Assembly: GCA_018105865.1 (NCBI GenBank)
Contig: CM030861.1
Span: 6,935,884 to 6,999,883 of the forward strand
Direction of reading: 5' to 3'
DNA length: 64,000 nucleotides
Origin: Metaphire vulgaris
Lineage: Eukaryota > Annelida > Clitellata > Crassiclitellata > Megascolecidae
A model generated the notes under the pieces. It made no database searches, was not told the origin of the DNA, and saw nothing but the letters and a program-made list of their open reading frames with translations. Below, one piece after another: positions 1-11,900 of this stretch (positions are counted from its first letter, which is position 1; each line of letters begins with the position of its first letter). Made by a program: the position numbers and the translations under genes.

Positions 1-1399
1 ATGTGACGTCACGTAATACTAAATATAAATATTGCTATTAATATAAATAACGTAATGCTATGTTACCCCAAAGTTTGACATATTTTACACTTATAATTCA
101 TTTTTAAAATAATTTGAAAAAGTTTCTGACTATCGCTTCAGCTATAATATATGAGTATTTCCAAATGAATTCATTGCAATGCCCGCTTCAGTCAAGAAAT
201 AAGTGCATTGAAACATTAATTATGACATAAGAAAGAGATGTTAACGCATTGTGACGTCATTTTTAATGGGGTCTGACATTTTGTGGCGACTTGTGACGAA
301 GAGGAGGAGGGTCAAAAACTTGTTGACCCTCCTCCTCTTCGTGACAAGGACAAAAACTGCAAAAAATCGTGTGACGGTATCGTTATTTATGGACGGCCCC
401 TTAGTCTTAAGACTTCAGTAGCTAGGCTACCTTTTGGCTTGACCTATATCCCCCTTAGATTTCGCCCCCAGATCTGACTGATCTTTTCGGTCATATCTGA
501 CTCTAATTCCGATTGGAATAGGTGCGCCATCGGCTGACGACCTATAATCACCATTCAGTGGCGTTATAGAAGTTGATTAGTCAATTCACTTATTGATTAT
601 TGATTAATGGATTGGTTGATTGGCCAATCGAGAGATTGATCAATTGATTGATTAGTAGCTTTAATAATTAATCGATCAATCTATTGATTGAATTAATTAA
701 TTATTTACTAATTATTTATTTACCGCATTATGATATTTTCTGTTTCTACGAAATAAGCAATATTATTAGTAATTAGACGGTTGATCATTCTGAACATTGC
801 CGTAAATTAAAGAGTTGACATAAACTTTCAGTTCAGCTTAAAAAAAAAAAGACAGATATCACGACGTTACTGTTTGATCATAGTATCTGTCGTGCCATCT
901 GACTAAAAGACGTTTAGTTGTAACTTGTAAATATTGTAGTTTAAACTTGCGCTACACAAATTATACATTTTTATATGAGATTTTTATATATAGTCTTTGG
1001 TGAGAATTTTCACAACATTTGTCGATCGACACGATTCGACAGTCTCTGAAAACGGGAAATTATTTTTCATAAATTATTATTAATAAAATACCGGAAAATA
1101 AATGGATCGGCGCCAAACGTCCCGTAGACTGTCCGTACAATCGGAGCTTTGACTACTATGATTATTGTTCCACTTCTCTTACGGATTATTCAGAATAGTC
1201 GACACTTTATGCGAGACTTTCTATCTTGTACATATTCTGGTGAAGCTAATAGATTTTTACTTGCTGAAAACAGATATGTAATTAGAATTTCTGTATCACA
1301 CAAGGTTTTTAAGAAAGCGACAAGTTAGCATGTATTATTGTGACGTCTTCTGCGACATAATCCTACAGAAAGATATTGGCAATAATAACACGTGAGAAA
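1..1399. other. Intergenic, no gene seen
   Basis: AT-rich sequence. 580-720 is a run of degenerate ATTGATTA/TAATCAAT units resembling the one at 63560-64000. 296-345 is a short inverted repeat around GAAGAGGAGGAGGGTCAA and its reverse complement. No coding signal was recognised. Confidence 0.5.
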
Positions 1400-2983
1400 A
1401 TTAGAAATGTTTTGCTGCAAATTTTCGTTTGTAGTCGCTGTCCTGTGCTTCACGTATCAGTGACCAACAATAGTATCCCAGCATAGACGGATTCCACTTT
1501 CCCTGGTAGCGTTTCTTCATGCTGGCAATGCCCTTGTGAAATCTTTCACTGTGTTCATCACTCACAGCATCGAGATTGGCTAGGAAGCAGTTCAAATGAG
1601 AATGAAGAAAGTGTTTCTTCAGTGACTTGTTACAGTTCATTGACCTGTAAGATTTTCAACTTTCTTAACATAGTTTGGCACCAAGAAAGTTTGCAATGAC
1701 ATTCCTGAGGATCATATTTAATGTTCATCAGTCCTGGAATCAAGTCCCTGCAAGGTGGCCAGTCCATTCTCACATAATGTGAATCTCTAGCTCAGCTCTC
1801 TCACTCACAAAGAAAGCAGCAGTACTTGGTGTATCCAAGCTGCAGACCGAGAAAAATTGCAACAACCAACAAAGGAGGCAGAAGATGGCAGAGTGGGTTA
1901 CGTGCTGGAGCGTCAGGCTGACTGAGCGGGTTCAAGCCCCATCAATGCCCCTAGTGGCTTTCACACAGGCAGTAATGCCTTCTAAGCCACTTTAAATCAT
2001 GCTAGGTTAAGTTTAAGTTATAACCTTCAAATGTCCACATATATTCCAGTTGTATCTCGAGTATTTGATGTGTTTAAATAATAGCTGCATGTTCTCATGT
2101 TTTCTTCATGTAAGCAGCATGCCCAATGGTACGGAAGGGTTATAGATATGGAAGGGTTATATATTGCCATTGTTGCAGTAAAACAGCCCTTAAGATTAAC
2201 AGCGATAAGTCAATAAACAGTCGCCATTCGGATGGATTGTGCTTACATCCAAAAGCAGAAAGCAATCCATCAACATCAATGCGTAAAGTAGGACTGTTAA
2301 TTTTGTTAAAGAATTGAGTTGACTCTTTATGCCATTTGCGAAATACTGAACCTTTTGTATCTGGTGAGAGCAGGTTCTATCCTTGCAACCTAGATCCAAG
2401 CAATTCTGATTGACTCTTTGACAAATTTAAGTCTCTGTCCAGTTCAATGAGCTCTGCCTGAGAAATCAAGTGAGGTTGCTGGATGGCTCAAAATTGGGAT
2501 CTTCCGTAGCTGCAGCAGCTTCTATCTGCAGCATTTAATCTAACTCTGCATCCTCATCCTCCAGTATCCAAAACTCTGGCGGGTTTTGAACAGGAAGACA
2601 CTTGTTGTGTGGACCAGTATCATTGCAAAGGAAAGGTTATTGTGCTCAGTAAACTTCCTATTCTTTGAAGAAAGTCCTGTAATATTCATCATGCAGAAAT
2701 AACAATCTGTTACATGAATTTTCTGCTCCCTCCAAATCATTGGTATGGAGAAGGGCATGGATGGACGCATGCCTGTAAGCCAGGCTGCTTGCAGACTGGT
2801 AGTACAAGATGCACAACATAATAGAGGTGCCCATACTTTGTCTTGGTCGCCAATTTTGCACCCAAAGTCTAACTTATATGTTTTCTTTATGAGTGCTGTC
2901 ATGCTCCATTTCTGTGCTTTCAACGTAAACTCTCCACAGATATAGCAGAACATTTCACCTGTATTGTGCCATCTCTGCAACAT
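1400..2983 (-). pseudogene. Decayed transposon-associated ORF (dispersed animal family)
   Basis: Read on the minus strand, three blocks are collinear with a protein family I recall as widely repeated in animal genomes and usually annotated as uncharacterized. The first block (2983-2540) has CYICGEFTLKAQK, FGCKIGDQDK.WAP.LCC, MPFSIPMIWRE and TDCYFCM.NITG.SSK. The second (2440-2130) has LNLSKSQSELLGSRLQ and HNPSEWRLFID. The third (1860-1400) has QLGYTKYCCFLCE and, at 1640-1401, HFLHSHLNCF.ANL.AVSDEHSERFHKGI, MKKRYQGKWNPSML.YYCW. Stops and frame changes lie between blocks, so it is not functional. A tRNA-derived SINE sits inside it at about 1878-2015. The class of the parent element is unknown to me. 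Confidence 0.75.
1878..2015 (+). repeat. tRNA-derived SINE
   Basis: An A-box-like TGGCAGAGTGG and a B-box-like GGGTTCAAGCCC sit about 35 bp apart, followed by a non-tRNA body. No intact tRNA cloverleaf or clear anticodon arm is apparent, so this is a SINE head rather than a tRNA gene. Confidence 0.6.
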
Positions 2984-3095
2984 TTAAGAAATTTTAATTA
3001 AGTTAGTTAATATTTTCAATTTACTGGCTTGAACTACTGTAAACAAGTTGTCTCTCATCAAATAGAAAGACTGCAGCGGCTTCTTAGTGCTGCTG

Positions 3096-3131
<36 letters not shown>

Positions 3132-3906
3132 GGATTGTGTGATATATACAATTCATATATGCATGTAGTCTTGAAGACAGGTTTCAGCTTATATATATAT
3201 ATATAGCATATATATATATAATTTTTAAAGTCCATGTGACCATGGCAGTGCAAATTGCATCTGTTATGGCTGTAAATTTAGATTCTTGCCTAACAAGATT
3301 TCAGCTTGTCAGGCATGTCTGAGCATGAATAACCATACTAATTTTCGAAAAAGTCCATGTAGTCGGTTAATTGGGCCAACATTGGGCAAATGCATCTGTT
3401 ATGGCTGTAAAATCAGATTCTTGCCTAACAAGATCAAAACCCTAATCAGTGGATTTTAAATACCCATAACCTTCGAAAACTTCATTGACATGTCGGTTAA
3501 TTCACCGCTTTTGATTTTGGATTTTAAAATGTAAGGGCAGCGCTATATAAAATCCTGGAGCCAAATAATAATAATAATCAAAACCCTAAACCTAACCCTA
3601 AAACCTATTGAATAAACTGTTGGCGGTGAATTAACCAACAAGAACCAAACTCCGATTTGAAAATTTTGATAACTTTTTATTTAAAATTTTCTGTTTTTCA
3701 AAAACCTTATGTGAGAGGAACATTTGAATCCTATTCATGTGATCAGCATGACAAAATCCATTTGGCACACCAAAAATTGCAAAGGAAATGAAAACCTTGT
3801 TGACCAGTGATTATTCTTCAATACAGGTGTTGATAATTTGACTTTTATAGTGCAAGTTATCCTGTCCATTGTTTCTAATCCCCACTGGTGGTAGAGTGGA
3901 ACGGCG
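2984..3906. other. GRK2 upstream region with imperfect tandem duplication
   Basis: 3103-3131 and 3190-3221 are TG/AT microsatellites. 3229-3440 holds two copies of a block containing CATCTGTTATGGCTGTAAA and TTCTTGCCTAACAAGAT about 130 bp apart. 3537-3580 is a LINE-type tail (GCGCTATATAAAAT then ATAATAAT), followed by a few CCCTAA-like units (3587-3606). No TATA box or initiator can be assigned with confidence. Confidence 0.5.
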
Positions 3907-4020
3907 ATGGCGGACCTGGAGGCCTGTCCTGGCCGATGTCAGCTACCTGATGGCCATGGAGAAGTCAAAGACGACACTGGCTGCAAGGGCCAGCAAGAAG
4001 ATCATCCTGCCCGATCCCAG
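3907..4020 (+). CDS. GRK2: GRK2 exon 1 (N-terminal helix), with +1 frameshift
   Basis: ATG at 3907 in a GC-rich patch is followed by MADLEA, the conserved GRK2/3 N-terminus. One surplus T at about 3925 then shifts the frame. From 3926 the alternate frame reads [15 protein letters not shown] and ends LPDP plus two bases before a GTAAG donor at 4021, in phase with exon 2. Read literally, the ATG frame gives an unrelated peptide. An in-frame ATG at 3950 could bypass the shift but would drop the N-terminal residues needed for receptor-dependent activation in the family. Confidence 0.88.
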
Positions 4021-4102
4021 GTAAGGTGGTGAAGAGGTGGTAAAAATGCAAAACTGTACTCTCTGGTATGATTGAGACAGTTATTATTGTCTATTATTAT
4101 TA

Positions 4103-4159
<57 letters not shown>

Positions 4160-4235
4160 CAGTTTCTTCAATGTGTCTCTTGCAAGTAAACCAGTCTATT
4201 ATTATTAATATTAATGGGTACCAGTATTATTGTTA

Positions 4236-4281
<46 letters not shown>

Positions 4282-5928
4282 AGTTTCTTAAATGTGTCTC
4301 TTGCAAGTAAACCAGCAGCTTATTAAATACTAAATTGAATGGGATGAGACAGTATCAGCATTGACATACCTGTTTAAGAACGTTGTTTTTGAGCTATTTT
4401 TTAAATACGTACGTCGTATGTGTCTGTTAAGCATCGTAGATCATTTGGTAGACTGTTCCAAATCTACATTTGGTAGACTGTTCCAAATCTACATTTGGTA
4501 GACTGTTCCAAATCTACATTTGGTAGACTGTTCCAAATCTATGGTGTGTGGTTCATGACTAATGAAGACTGTTTGGCTTGGCTCATCTTGTTCTTATGTG
4601 CAGGCATCTTATTCTAGAATGTGATATTGGATGAGCTCAGGCACAATATTTGGAGTTTGTAACGATAAATTTTACTTGATTTAATTCTGTGAAGTTGATG
4701 CTTTGTGGCAGACGAGCATGCGCCAAAACACTAGATGCTATACTCTGGTTTGGGCTATTTGCCTCAAGATGTTTTGCTAGCAAAAAGTGTTTTACCCTGA
4801 TGCTTTCATATTGTCCTATCAGTAATGTAAAGTTCTCAGAAAACTGATATATAACATCAAGAGGGTTTTAATATCAGGATAGTTTTATAAAGCAATGGCA
4901 CCATGCATTTGATATTATTAGCAGACTAATGCTTGTTTGTCTTTTATATCTGCAGAATGCTTTAAAATAGTGGTTGATTTGTGGTAAATTGGCTTATAGG
5001 GTAAATGGGGTAAATATGCATCTTGGGGGAAAACCTCATACCTCATGGTAGTGAAATAACTGGGGATGAACCAAACACATGTGAGAGGTAAACTATCCTG
5101 AGGGTGAAAATCCTATTATATATCAAATTATAGTACATTTTCCTGGAGTTTGGCTTTGTGCTATTGTCTGCATGCAAAACAAAGCAATGTAAGTGCAGAG
5201 TTGGCATTGTACCGGTGGTCCGGTACACTTCATTTTGTTTGGCAGCTTTTTAAATGCGGGACATAGCAGCACAGAAATTAAATTGCCAATAAAGCTTTAC
5301 ATTGAATTGTCTATAGCATGGGCATTGATGGTTTGTGATCTGATTTTGAATGTCGTATTTAGCATATTTGGCAGAGACTTTTTTGCGTTGATGGTAATTC
5401 TAGCTTGTATTGTTTAAGGAATTACGTTGATTCATGAGTCTTGTAGTCATTTCAAATCCCATGAAATTTTATTCAGTATTTGTGCTTTCACAGTTACGTG
5501 AGTTTTGGTGTATTATATAATTATCAGAAAGAAAGGCCTGTACTTGATGTCAAAAAAAAAGTCAAAGTCCTTCCCGAGCCACAGGCTCATAGGGCGGCGC
5601 TGATCTCCGTTTCTAGTAGCCCTCAGCCAGGCGTGTGCAAGGCCACGGACACGGGGCTAGTGCATCGCGTAGCGTACCTGTTTGACTTGATGTACTTGAC
5701 TGTACTTGACTTGACTGTACTTGATGGCCCCTGTAATATTGTTATTCAGTTGTGGTTCAATAGTTGTAGTGTAAGATAGCATAACATAAAGTCAGGTCAG
5801 AAATCTCCTCTGACTGATTTGCTCAAAAACTGAAAATGCACCTTTTTAATACTTCTTATGGAACTTTTTTGTAAAGTGCTCTCATCCACTGCGTGAGCTT
5901 TAAGATAGCGCTATATAAGTTGTCGCTC

Positions 5929-5963
<35 letters not shown>

Positions 5964-8900
5964 TTCCAGTAAACTCTGAGGTTTCTGATGACTCGTTGAC
6001 AATTGAATTCTGAATTAAAGGATATTTGTCATGTATTTATTGTTTTTACCTGTGAATGAATTTTTTTAATGAATTTTTTAATGACTGTATTCAGCATAAT
6101 TGACAAGTTTGCACTTTTCCTTTTGAGCTCCTCTTCATTGTTAATTGACTTTATTATGTGCTGGTTACTTGGAAACATAGATAAGACACTCAACTGCACA
6201 AGATCTTAATGGGAGTGTTTGTTACTGCACATACTCTGGTGCACGCATGTACACACATACACACATATATATATATACACACACACACACATATATATAT
6301 ACACACATAACATACATATATATATATATATCATTGATGCAGCAACTCGTCTGATTAGTAAGAAGATCCCTATCAACAGGCTTGCAGGCCCCATACACCT
6401 GTGTGTGGTCGGGTACAAATGGGGCAACAGACCATGCTGTTCAATAAGTTGCTGTAAATCCGCCCTATACAAGAGAAAGAGGATTAGTCCCAGAACTGAA
6501 CCTTGAGGAACAGCATAATGCACCTCACTTGGAGTGGAGGAAGATGTTGCACAACGGGCAGACTGCATGCATCTACTCAAGTATGAACGAAACCAGCTGA
6601 AAACTACTCCACCCAGCCCATGTGAGGTCTCTAGATGCCTTAGTAGAATTTCATGATCTACTGTATCGAACACAGTGGATAAATTCCAGGAGTGTCAGCA
6701 GTGCTAAATTGCCACTTATCCAGCATTTGAAGAATGCCACCTAGAACTTTGGCTAATGTAGTCTCAGTCAAATGGTTTTTGCGATATGCTGACTGTAAGT
6801 TTGGCAGCTAGTTTTAGCATTCAGATAGTCAACCAGTTGCACAGCTTCCATGCATTCAAGTACAAATATTGTGCTGCATTGCATTACATATACCGTATTA
6901 TCTCATATATAAGATGCACTTTTTTCATCCAAAAATTGGTGCAAAGTGTGGGTGCATATTATACATAGGAATGAATTTTATGTACATACAATTGTATGTA
7001 CATAAACATACATAATTTTAAATTTACTGTATATTCACGCATATAACATGCGCATTATAAGTGTTCTTACCTACACGGTCAACAGTAGAGGGAAACTTTG
7101 TAGGCCTATATGCTTCAGATTCCAGACAGAATTTGAAAGAAAATTGACTGTCTAGGTAATACTATAGAGATTTTGACAAAGACAGCTAAACAATTGATGT
7201 AAGACAACTGCCAGTGGGGAAACTGTGTCTGCACTTCCTATTCTAAGCAGGTTGCGGAATAGAGATTCCCAGGTGAAATTTTTGGTGCATATTATACATG
7301 TATATAGGTATTAACATTTTTACATTATGATAACTCTAGAAACTAAGGGTATGTATTATTCACAGGTGTGTATTATACCCGAGATAATACGGTATATAGT
7401 TTGTGATATTTCAATTATAATAGAAAATTTTTGTCTAATGATTGGCTGATTATGTTATATTATTTTGTGCATGCCTACCTCTTTGTAAGCTTTGAAATTT
7501 TGCTGAACTTTGTTTTTATTGTGTGTGTGTGTTTTGTATGTTCAAGTGTACGATGTGTAATGATCAAACACTTTGAAAAGATGAATGAAATGACGTTTGA
7601 GAAAATCTTTAATCAGAAGCTCGGTATGTATCTTTATATTTTGGTTGCTTGTTCGTTAATTATTTGTTCTTCAAAAATTTTTCTTGGTGTTATTTGCTTT
7701 TTGAGCACTGAATTATATATTATTTTTTCATTTCTTGCCTGACAGCTTTTACTCTCTATTTAAAAAATAAAAATAAATATGACTCTTTAAAAAATTCTCT
7801 TTAATTTTAGGTTACCTGCTCTTTAAAGACTTCTGTGAGAATGTCTGTGAAGATAAGATTCTGCAGTTGTCATTTTTTGATGAGGTAGCTATTCTACAGA
7901 ATAATTATGTGTTGTCAACTCTAGACTTTGTAAAGACTTAGCTCTGTTTTTTATAATCATTTTTGTGAGCTTAACTATGAGATACATCGTAACACTGAAA
8001 CCATTATCTTAACAAGCCATTTCAAAGTCCTAAAAGAACTGCAAATTGCAGCAATTTGGTTGCAATTTGGCAATGAGATACATAATAACATTGAAACGTG
8101 GTTTCAATGTTACGATGTATCACATAGTTCTACTGATAATAATGACTACTGAATTATAAAGTTTTTGGAATGCCGGTTTGATATTTATCGCAACATTTCA
8201 TTCAGTTTCGAGCAGTTTGAAGTAGTAGTTTGATTTCAATTGTCATTTGTGTGAAGATGGGTTTCGGTTTGGAATTATGGGGGTTTGATTAAATATGGTA
8301 AATAAAGCATGATTTTGTTTAGTTTGAAGATTTCTTTGCTGACTTTGAAAGATGGCTCGTGATACAGAATCACAGACATGTGATTGCATTCTGTGTTTTT
8401 TAAATTGAAATTTTGATGTTTTTCGGCTGTCGGCTGCCATTTGTCAATGTTTTAACTCTCATGCATGTTACAATTTATCATTTATGGTCTGGGTACTTGC
8501 ATTGCAGTTGCATTTAATTGGAATTAATTGTAATTCAATTTACAACTTTCAATCCAGTGTTGCAATTTTTATAGGACTAAGAAATAAAGCGTAGAATTCT
8601 ATTATTCATTTACCGGGTACTCGTTACTGATGTTTCATTTTTTCCATATTAGCTTCTGGTAGATGCTCTTCAGCTATTCTATGTTTATTTAGTTCTAATT
8701 TTTAAAATGCATTTCAAGGAGATATTTTGACACTGAAGAATATGTATTAAAAGTAGAAGCATTTGTTCACTTGGAAAATTTGAGATTTTCCCTGGAAAAT
8801 TTGAGATTTTCCCTGGAAAATTTGAGATTTTCTCTGGAAAATTTGAGATTTTCTCTGGTGTTTGTGCTTTTATTGGTTAAGTGCTTTAGATATTAAGTGT

Positions 8901-11900
8901 TGTTAGATGGGACATATGAGATGCGAAATAACAACTCATAGATAAAAATAAAATTATTGTTTTAAAACTTGAGGTTCCTTGAAGCTTTTAAAAAAAAGAG
9001 TTAGCCAAACTGGAAAGAGAGCTAACTATACAATTAACTTCCTACTACACCACTGCCATCTAGTGATGCAAAACAGCTAAAAATAAGTAAGGTAATCAGT
9101 ATCCAATAGAAAAACCATCATACAACATTTGATATGCTTTTTTGATTAAGTGCTTTAGATTTTAGGTGTGTTAACATGTGCAGCAATATATGTTTGCTTT
9201 GCTTTTATAGATAAAGAAGTTTGAGAAGCTCGAGCAAGACGAAGAGCGGATTAAAACCGGTCGAGCCATTTACGATCGGTACATCATGCGAGAACTTCTT
9301 TCCCAGTCACACGTACGAAATTAGGCTTTAGATATAATTCTCAATTGTAAAGACAGCGAAAGTGTGGAGCAGTACAATTTTTCATTGCCTTTGATACACG
9401 ATTTGTACGTTAATATTTATGATTTTTTTCATTGTTGAATTTAAAGTTGTGAACCAAAGAATTGTTTGATCTTTTTTGATTTCAAGCAGTTTTTAACAGT
9501 GCAGCAGAGGTTAATATCAGCCAGAGAATCGTTTTAGTGCAGACTTCAATGCAATTAGTTTTATTCTCATTTATTTTTTTCAGTGATGTGCCACTTGACA
9601 TTTTTTAATTGAGACTTTCAAGTGACTTTATTCTGTGGCACATTATTTTCTTGTTATTTTGCCTGTTTGTCTAAATGGCCAAAGTGAATTTCTCTCAAAG
9701 GCAAAACTGGAGAATCAGTTCATGTGAATTTTTTTGCTTATTTGGATTATGATATGAGGTGATTAACAAAGTGATTGTACAGTCATTAATTGCTTTTATT
9801 TGAAGACTTCATTGCAGAAGTTTTACAGAGTGACTATCATCACTGTGATTGTTATTGATATTTTGCTGTCTGTGTTTTTCTGTGCTATTTGAAGTCAGTG
9901 TTTCTTATGGTTGCTTTGGTTGGGTTTTAGATGTATACAAAAGAAGCAGTTGAGAAGGTTAAAGAAGCTTTAACAGAGGCTCAAAAGACTCAACTTCTAC
10001 CGCAGAATGTTTTTGAGGTTACTTCTGAAAGTCTTTTAACCCCTTAACTGGGTGCCCCGAGTAACGCTCGTCCATTTTACATTGAGTTACAAATAGTTGC
10101 CCAGTTAAGGGGTTAAGAGTAGTGATCTTTGTTTTTTAAAAATCTGAAACTGTTCTGCAAATTTATATAGGAATAGCTTGTGCTTAACTCAGTTGAGCTT
10201 TGTAGATTTGCGTGCCACATTCATGATGTTATAAAGTACTAGCCCCGTTACCGGTTGGCCCGAGCGGTATTTGGGATGCGTTATCTTTTGTTATTCGGTT
10301 ACTCCTGTTGGAACTCTGGTTGTACTTTTCCAGTCAACAGCTGGTGGCAAAGCAAGTGTCAGACCTGGACAATGCTATGTTTTCAGGCTTATAGATCATG
10401 AAATGAAGATGAGAATCTAATTACACATGTTTTCGATATATTTTAAGTTTCGAAGGAATTTTTAAAATTCCAATAAAATAATTTATCCAAAAATAAATTG
10501 TAACCATGGTGACAGCTTCAGAAATGTTAATGAAAATGGATGGCAGAGAGGTTAGTTGGTAGCTGTTGCAATGAAAATCATGTTGCTCGAGTTGTACAAT
10601 AATTGTACGTATTCGTAGTCCTAATTTGCTAACTATGTTGCTGTTAATACATGTACAGATTAATTAACCCTTAAACTGACGGAACTGAGTATATACTAAA
10701 TTAAATTATAAGATTTATTATTATTCAGCAACATTCAGCAACATTCAGCAACATAAGACCAGCAGCATAAACAGAAATACATAATGACGCAAGAAACTTA
10801 ACTAACTTATACTAGAGACGTCAAAATTAAAACTCGAATACAAATTAATTAAGTAACTAAAAAAGTTAAATTTATAATTTAGCATAGAAAGTGATAACCA
10901 ATTTGCTGATCAGAGGTTGTTCATACTACAATGAGTGAGGGATAACCTAAGGGATAGGAATCCCGTAAGGTGGTTATCACAATATGAAGTTATATTTTAA
11001 TGGCAGAAAAATAATTAAGATGAGTGACTAAAGTGTATGCATAGGTAAGTGTAAGTTAGATGTAGAAGTGCTGTTGAAGGTAATTTACTAGATATATATT
11101 TCTTAATATAAATATAAATAAAAATAAAAATCCATATAGATTGTTAGAATTAAATAATCAGTTATTAAGGATTAAGTTGATGAACAGGATATTTTATTTT
11201 CACTTTAGCCATACATCGAAGAAATTAAGAGCACTCTTTGTGGAGAACTTTTTGAGAAATTTCTTGACAGGTACTGGGCATACACAAACTCACTTTAAGA
11301 TTATTAGTTTATTTTGTATACAGTACAGTTTAGTTATGATGTTTTAGGGCCACAAAAATAAAGCATTTTCTAAATCAAACATTATGGCCTGCTTATCTGT
11401 TTTGCATGGAAAGCATAATATGCTTAGGGCTGATTCACAGATGAACTTTCTATTATTATGAGTAAGTTTTAAGCCAAACACAAATAGGCACTAAATCCAC
11501 AGCCACTGTTATTATTATTATTATTGATGATGATGCCATGAGCGCTGTACAGTCAACAGTCAATGATGGTGAACAAATGCGTTTTCAGCTCTTTAGCAAA
11601 CGAGGTGGTGATGGCGCATGGGGGCGCGTTCCACAGGATGGGTTACCGCGAGTCATAGAACGCCAAACGGAGTCCTGGCCGGAGAGGAACGACAGCCGGT
11701 GGACAGATCTCAGCTGGAGACGGCACCGGTCGTGCGATGTATAGGCATGCCAAATAATCGGACAGGCTGAGCAGAGTTAACCAACACCGCTTTTAAACTA
11801 TACGCCCGGGACCCGAAGCCAATGGAGCTTGTCCCTTAGCTACATGGAGCCGAAAATAATCCGAGCCGAGGCATTGATGACTGCCTGAAGTACTGAGCTG

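Noticed and set aside
3587..3606. Interstitial telomere-like CCCTAA units
   Set aside because: Only a few imperfect units (CCCTAAACCTAACCCTAAAA); chance or a tiny relic cannot be separated.
8772..8861. Regular repeats that could suggest a CRISPR array
   Set aside because: Units are directly tandem with no spacers, in an animal intron.
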